Positions 56,163-62,100 of a stretch of DNA of 64,000 nucleotides are shown piece after piece. The stretch is from contig OZ038482.1 in assembly GCA_964036315.1 (NCBI GenBank), positions 12,181,989-12,245,988 of the forward strand. Reading direction: 5' to 3'. A model generated the notes under the pieces. That model worked only from the letters and a program-made list of their open reading frames with translations, was not told where the DNA came from and ran no database searches. The first letter of the stretch is position 1; each line of letters starts with the position of its first letter. This DNA comes from Acanthosepion esculentum (Eukaryota; Mollusca; Cephalopoda; Sepiida; Sepiidae). The position numbers and the translations under genes were made by a program.

Positions 56163-58253
56163 GATTGAATATATGGGTGGGATGGCTAAGCATTGGACAC
56201 AAGAACAATATCTATTTTTGTATGAAGAATAGACAAGAAATTTAATCATACACTCAGCTTATTGGAAAAAACAAAAAACACACAAAAGCTAAATAATTTG
56301 TTAGTAAGCAAATAAGGGCACAAACGAATTAATTAGCTTCTTGCTTTGAAAATGAAAACAACATGCAGGCAAAAGTTTAAAAAAAGAAATGATTGTATTA
56401 GAAAGACATTAACGAGAAAGAGCAAAGCAGAAGAAAAAGTAATAAAAAATAAAAAAGCTTTTATAGTTGCCACAATGAAATCTAAGCTGTATTGTTTCTC
56501 ATTGTGAAAAGTGTCATTAATGTTCCAAGTTGTTGGTTAGAAAATATTGGGCAAATACAAACTGAATTATAATTGGCTCATAGAAATTGACATGAGAATT
56601 TAGATATAAAAATAGTTACATACTTTAAACATCTTCAGCTCTAAAATTATTGGCTCGATTTTTTTTAATCTATAAGTTTATTTTCCTCATATCAAATGAA
56701 TTACTATTTGGAAAGTGATAGACAACTTTTTTGAAATATATCCAGAATTTATATTGATCATTTTTTAAAAGCATCAAATGAAAATGGTTTGTGTTTTTTT
56801 ACAGTCCTGAAATATGTACACACAAACTTTAGTTTATAAAAGAAAGCAGTAAATTTTTCACATCTGTACCTAGTGATCTATGTTTTTTGCCTATTGAAAT
56901 AGATAAGGACACAAGATTGGTAAAAGCAATAATGGCCATTTATTAATCTTTAGCTCTCTGCATTATTAATATTACTTCCCTTTCATTGGCATTCTTTTTC
57001 AAGGCTTCTCAATTGCAGTATCTTTATTGTTAATTTCACTCAAAATTGTTTTCTGTTGCCATAGCAGGATATGACAACACAACTATGAAATTCAAATTCA
57101 GGGATCAGAGTCACCTTCAGTGGCAGGATAAACTTTTTGTACAACAAATGTAGTCATATACAGAGTGATAAAGTTTGTTTAAAAAATAAATAAAATTTTT
57201 TTATGGACAAGTTATGAATTGTCTCTTACAAATTGTTTTAAAGGGGACAGATTATCATGGAAATTTAAAAATTATTTTACTAGATTATGTAGGGCTAATT
57301 TGTAATATTAACACAAAATCTTGTGAAAAGCCAAATCATTATTGTTTGAGATATTTACAGGTTTTAATGTTTCAGACTTCTTCATTAAAACAAAAATATA
57401 AACAGATTTTTTTTTTTTCTCTCCCAAAAATTAAACTTGAATAATTACAGTTAATACTGAATATTATTGTAGTCTGGTAGTTACTTGCAAATTTTAATAA
57501 AATTTATTTTGACTATTTTACAGCCATTTGCAACATGCTAGTTTCTTGGAAACAACTAATATTGTTCAAACTTATGATGGCAAGAATTTATATGCCAAAT
57601 TATATTAAAGTCAAATTTTAAATTTACATAATTCCTAGTTTATTTTTTTCTTTTCAATTATAAATATTTTTTTATATAATTTCTGATATTAGAATATTTT
57701 TAATTTAAATCGGTTATTTGATAAGAAAGGAAACGGATTTTTAATAACTATATTTTATTCACTAAAATTCGATTGGATGAATTTTGTAATTTCATTTGTT
57801 TTAGTGCATCATCAAATGATTTATTACCGAATGAAAAACAAAATTGAGTTAGGTTTTAAAAAAAAAACAACAAAAAAAATAAAAAAAGAAATAAATCTGA
57901 CATTTTTAAAAGTCCAAAAATTATTTTTGAAAAAGTGTTATTTTATTGTCATATGCACAACTTCATTACTTTTTAAATAAAACACTGAGAAATATTCATT
58001 TTTTTTTTAAATTACTAAATGTTAAATTCATAAAGTTCTTTTTTCCAAATGTGTTATAAAATAATAAATTTACAATCAATTTAACAGAAGCAGATTAACT
58101 AGACATGCTAAGATGACAATTGAATATTTAAATATTTTAACTGACTGACATCAGCAGAAATATTAGGAAAGGGATTTTCAGTATGTGTAATGTTCAAATG
58201 TTTAGGAGTTTATAAGGATTAAAATTTAACATCGAAATCTATTTCATTCTTAC

Positions 58254-58286
<33 letters not shown>

Positions 58287-59113
58287 CAAAAAGGACAAGA
58301 AAAGAAAAAGATGTTAAAGAGATGAAATTAGGTCATGCCAAATTTCCTGTTATGGCCAACTGAGTAGCTGCAATGCAAAGAGAGGGTGAGACAAACACAA
58401 TTGGCCCACCTACCTGTATCTATGCACAAAAACACCTTTAAAGATGTATGTTAGCATATTTCTAATTTCCTCTTGATTTTCTTCCAACTGAAATAAACAA
58501 AGTACATAATCATATAAAAGCAGTCCATCAAGTAAGGTGTCTTTCAGAGCACACAAGTCTTTCTCAAAAGATTCAAATACATTAAGGATGGATGGAAAAT
58601 TAATTACCTCCCTTTTTCATTTCTGAAATATGACAACATTCTGAGAAATGTCTGTACACACACCCACCCCATTTAATTACAACTATGTTTAGCCTCTTTG
58701 CAAGTAACACAATGCTAGACATCAAGATTTTCTTTTTGCAGTGAAAAAAAAAAAAAAAAAAAAAAAAAACCCTCACATTAAAGATATTGATTGTTGGACA
58801 TGCATTACAAAGTTGATTTCAATTATTTTGTAAATAACTTTCAAAAGTTTATATCTGACATTAAAAGCTGAATTGTCCATACATGAATGAAGGCTACAAA
58901 ATAAACCAGCAATAGAAATTGTAATTTAAGCTTGGAAGAAATAAGTGCAAGAACAATAATGAAAAACACTGTTTAGCATAAGAACAAACTTGTAGCATTC
59001 AAAATATCCTTTGGGGCTATTGTGAGAGTTGATATAATTTTCACACTCTCTGACGAGTAGAGATAGAAAACCTCCAAGATTTACAGCAAATAAATAAAAG
59101 CAGACAAAGCTTC

Positions 59114-59159
<46 letters not shown>

Positions 59160-62100
59160 TTTTGAGAAAAATATAAATTGATCAAAACCCTGTCACGGTT
59201 AACAATTGAGCTACAACTTAGTATTTCACTTACTATATTCTTTGTCAACCATCATGGCATTCAAATGATAAGTAATTTTGTTGAGATATCTGATAACAAA
59301 ATAGTGTAAGGAGTGGTGCATTCATACCCTTCCTAAAAACATTAAATCAAAATAAGTATCAGAATATAAAATATTCATTGATTCTATTTTGCTGTGATAA
59401 TATTTATTTACACATCTCAGCCCCTAATAGCCGATATATGTAGAAATATGTTAAACTGATTAGAAATATAAATGTTACCCATACATATTGGGTGGAGAGG
59501 TACAAGTAAATCTATCATGGCAATGTAACACGCCAACCCAACTTCACAATGACCTTTACCAGCAGGGTAGACATTCAAAGCATTTTTATGGTCATTGTTG
59601 ATGAAGTGACATAATAATGCCGATAGTTGGCCAGGTTCCAATAAAACTAATGAAATCTTTTCCTCACCAGGTTTGAATTTATACACATTACAAATGTCAC
59701 ATTCCTCAGCTTCAGCCCTCTTTATGTTTTCCAACCATCTTTCTTCATAACTGGTGTCCAGCTCATTTGGAACTGATGGTTACCTTGAATAACAGTTTCA
59801 AATTTTACTTCATACAACTTCTGACACATGTCTCTATCGAGTGGTATGCATATAACTCCATCCATGGTTTTCTGCTATCATTTCTAAACTGGATCATCAC
59901 AAGCTTGTGGACTTGATGGTATCCTTGCAATAGTCCTTAAGAAATGTGCTCCTGAACTGGCTACTGTTCTCTCTAAACTCTACAATGTCTTGCTGCTTTC
60001 CTGCCTGTTGAAAATTCTTTTCTGTAGTTCTAGTCTTTAAGAACTCAGGCAAACTATCTAATCCTTCTATTAGCCTTCTACCTCTTTTTGGTAAAGTACT
60101 AGAATCGGTTAAGCATGCCACATCGCAGGTCTTCTTTCAGATAAACAATACAGCTTTCGCTTCTCTAGGTTAACTGCTGATATGTTAACAATTATTACTG
60201 GAATAGAAAGAGCCTATCAAGCTTTAGATAAGGATGGTGAACCTTGGGCTGTTGCTTTGGATATCTCCAAGGTATTTGACAGGGTTTGGCATACTGGTCT
60301 TCTTCACAAGTCGAAAGGTTATGGTATTTTGAGACAAATTTTTGAACTGTTTCAGTCATATCAAATCGCAAAATTAAAGATGTCTTGAATGGCCACTCAT
60401 CTTGATCTTTTTGCATAAATGCAGGTGTTCCTCATGACTATCCTTGAATCTATGTAGTTTCTAATTTTCATAAATGACTTTCCCAATGTCATCAGTTCTC
60501 AACTCTGTATCTATGCTGATGACAACTATTTACTCCTATCTTAACAGTAAGTCTGATTGGTTCGATAGGGTCAAATTGGCAGCTAATCAAAAAATGTCTA
60601 TAATCCTGTTAAATAGGGCAAGGAGTGGTTTCTCAATTTTAACACCTCACAAATGAAACTGTTCTCTTTTAATCAGCTGAGAAAATAAAACCCTTTCTAC
60701 TTTCCATCAGCATGGCTGATGCTAATCTCCAGGAGAGTGACTCATTGCATCTTCTCAGACTAACATTTTCAGCTGATAGAAAGTGGAAAGAGTATATTGA
60801 ATCAATTGCTAATTCTGCAGCTAAGAAAGTTGGTTCACTATGTCGTGATAGACAATTTTTCCTCGCCAAAATCTATCTTACATATTTATAAGCCTACCAT
60901 TCTCTTTTGCTTTAAATATTGCTGTCATATCTGGTCTGGTGCTCCTGTACATAGAGATTCTTGATAAAATCCAAAGAAAAATCTACAATGTTATCGGCCC
61001 TGACCTGGCATCTCAGCTTCAGTCCCTTGCCCACCACCATAACCCTGTGCCTTTTCTATAAATACTTTCATAGTAAGTGTTCTGATAAACATTCTTCGAT
61101 GATACCAAGACTTAAGTGCAGTACTAGATTGGCAGCAAGGTCTCATCATTTTACAATTGAAATGGCTAGATGGAACTGTAAATTCTATGCTAAGTTTCTT
61201 CTATCACACTTTTCACTTTCTTCTGGCTTCTCGGTTAACTTGGATCTTCAAAACTTTAAATGCAATGTTGATCATTATCTTCTTAATTCCTGTGCTTTCA
61301 TTGTCCTCTCTCCTTAATAATAGTTTTTCTCATATTCTCTAACACCCAGTAGCCCCTTGCATCCTAGTGGCTTTATTGCCTTGCTGAGTGAAATGATTAA
61401 AAAAATGTTGACAAAAAACAATGTTAAACATAATTTAATCACTTCATCAAAAATCACACCATTTATTTCAGTTTTTATTTTGAAGGTTGAGTTAATTTAA
61501 GATTTTTAATTGAACTATGCAAAGCAGAGATGTTCAACTTCCTAAGGTATTTGGCATAACCTCATACCTGGATGTGTAATTGTCATATTCTTTGTTAAAG
61601 AAAATCAAAGAATTAAATCAGGTTCTGCTAGTCATATTTTAAGAAGTCTATTATTTTCATAAAAAATTTTCATAGAAAAATATTCCAACAACTTTGCAGA
61701 AATAATTTCAAGTAAAAAATATTGATTCAAAGAGTTCTTTAGACAACTTATTCATTGTGCTATTTATGTTGTTTCCCCAATGTTTCAACCAATCCATTCT
61801 ATGGCCTTCTGCAAGCGTTGGCGGACATTTGGCTAAACAGACATTTCACCAAAAAAGTACAAGTAAAAATAGTAACAAGCAGTTAAGTATTTTAATTCGC
61901 AGTATTATAAGGTAGAATAGGACTAATAATTATCACTGAATTTCAAGTGATTAAATTACTAAATTTAAAGTTGAAAGTTTTCTTATTTCAATATTTGTTT
62001 ATTGAAATTAGTATTTTTAAAAATATTTGGGTGTATTTAGGCAAAAAGTAACACCTAGTTATTTAAATTCATATTTAACCGTAAGATCATCCCTTTAAGG

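Larger units (their letters stand above)
44599..58413 (-). other. STAG intron between w2 and w3a (13.8 kb, largest)
   Basis: Contains a LINE-like fragment (46135-46400), many microsatellites (47570-47650 TA/TG, 48127 ATT, 50142 TA, 51299 TC, 53098 CA, 56121 AT, 58255 AAT), a SINE mosaic (52140-52605) and a long-TIR MITE (53314). The stretches 44650-46130, 46450-47550, 48200-51600 and 53550-58400 otherwise show only AT-rich sequence and homopolymer runs. Confidence 0.75.
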
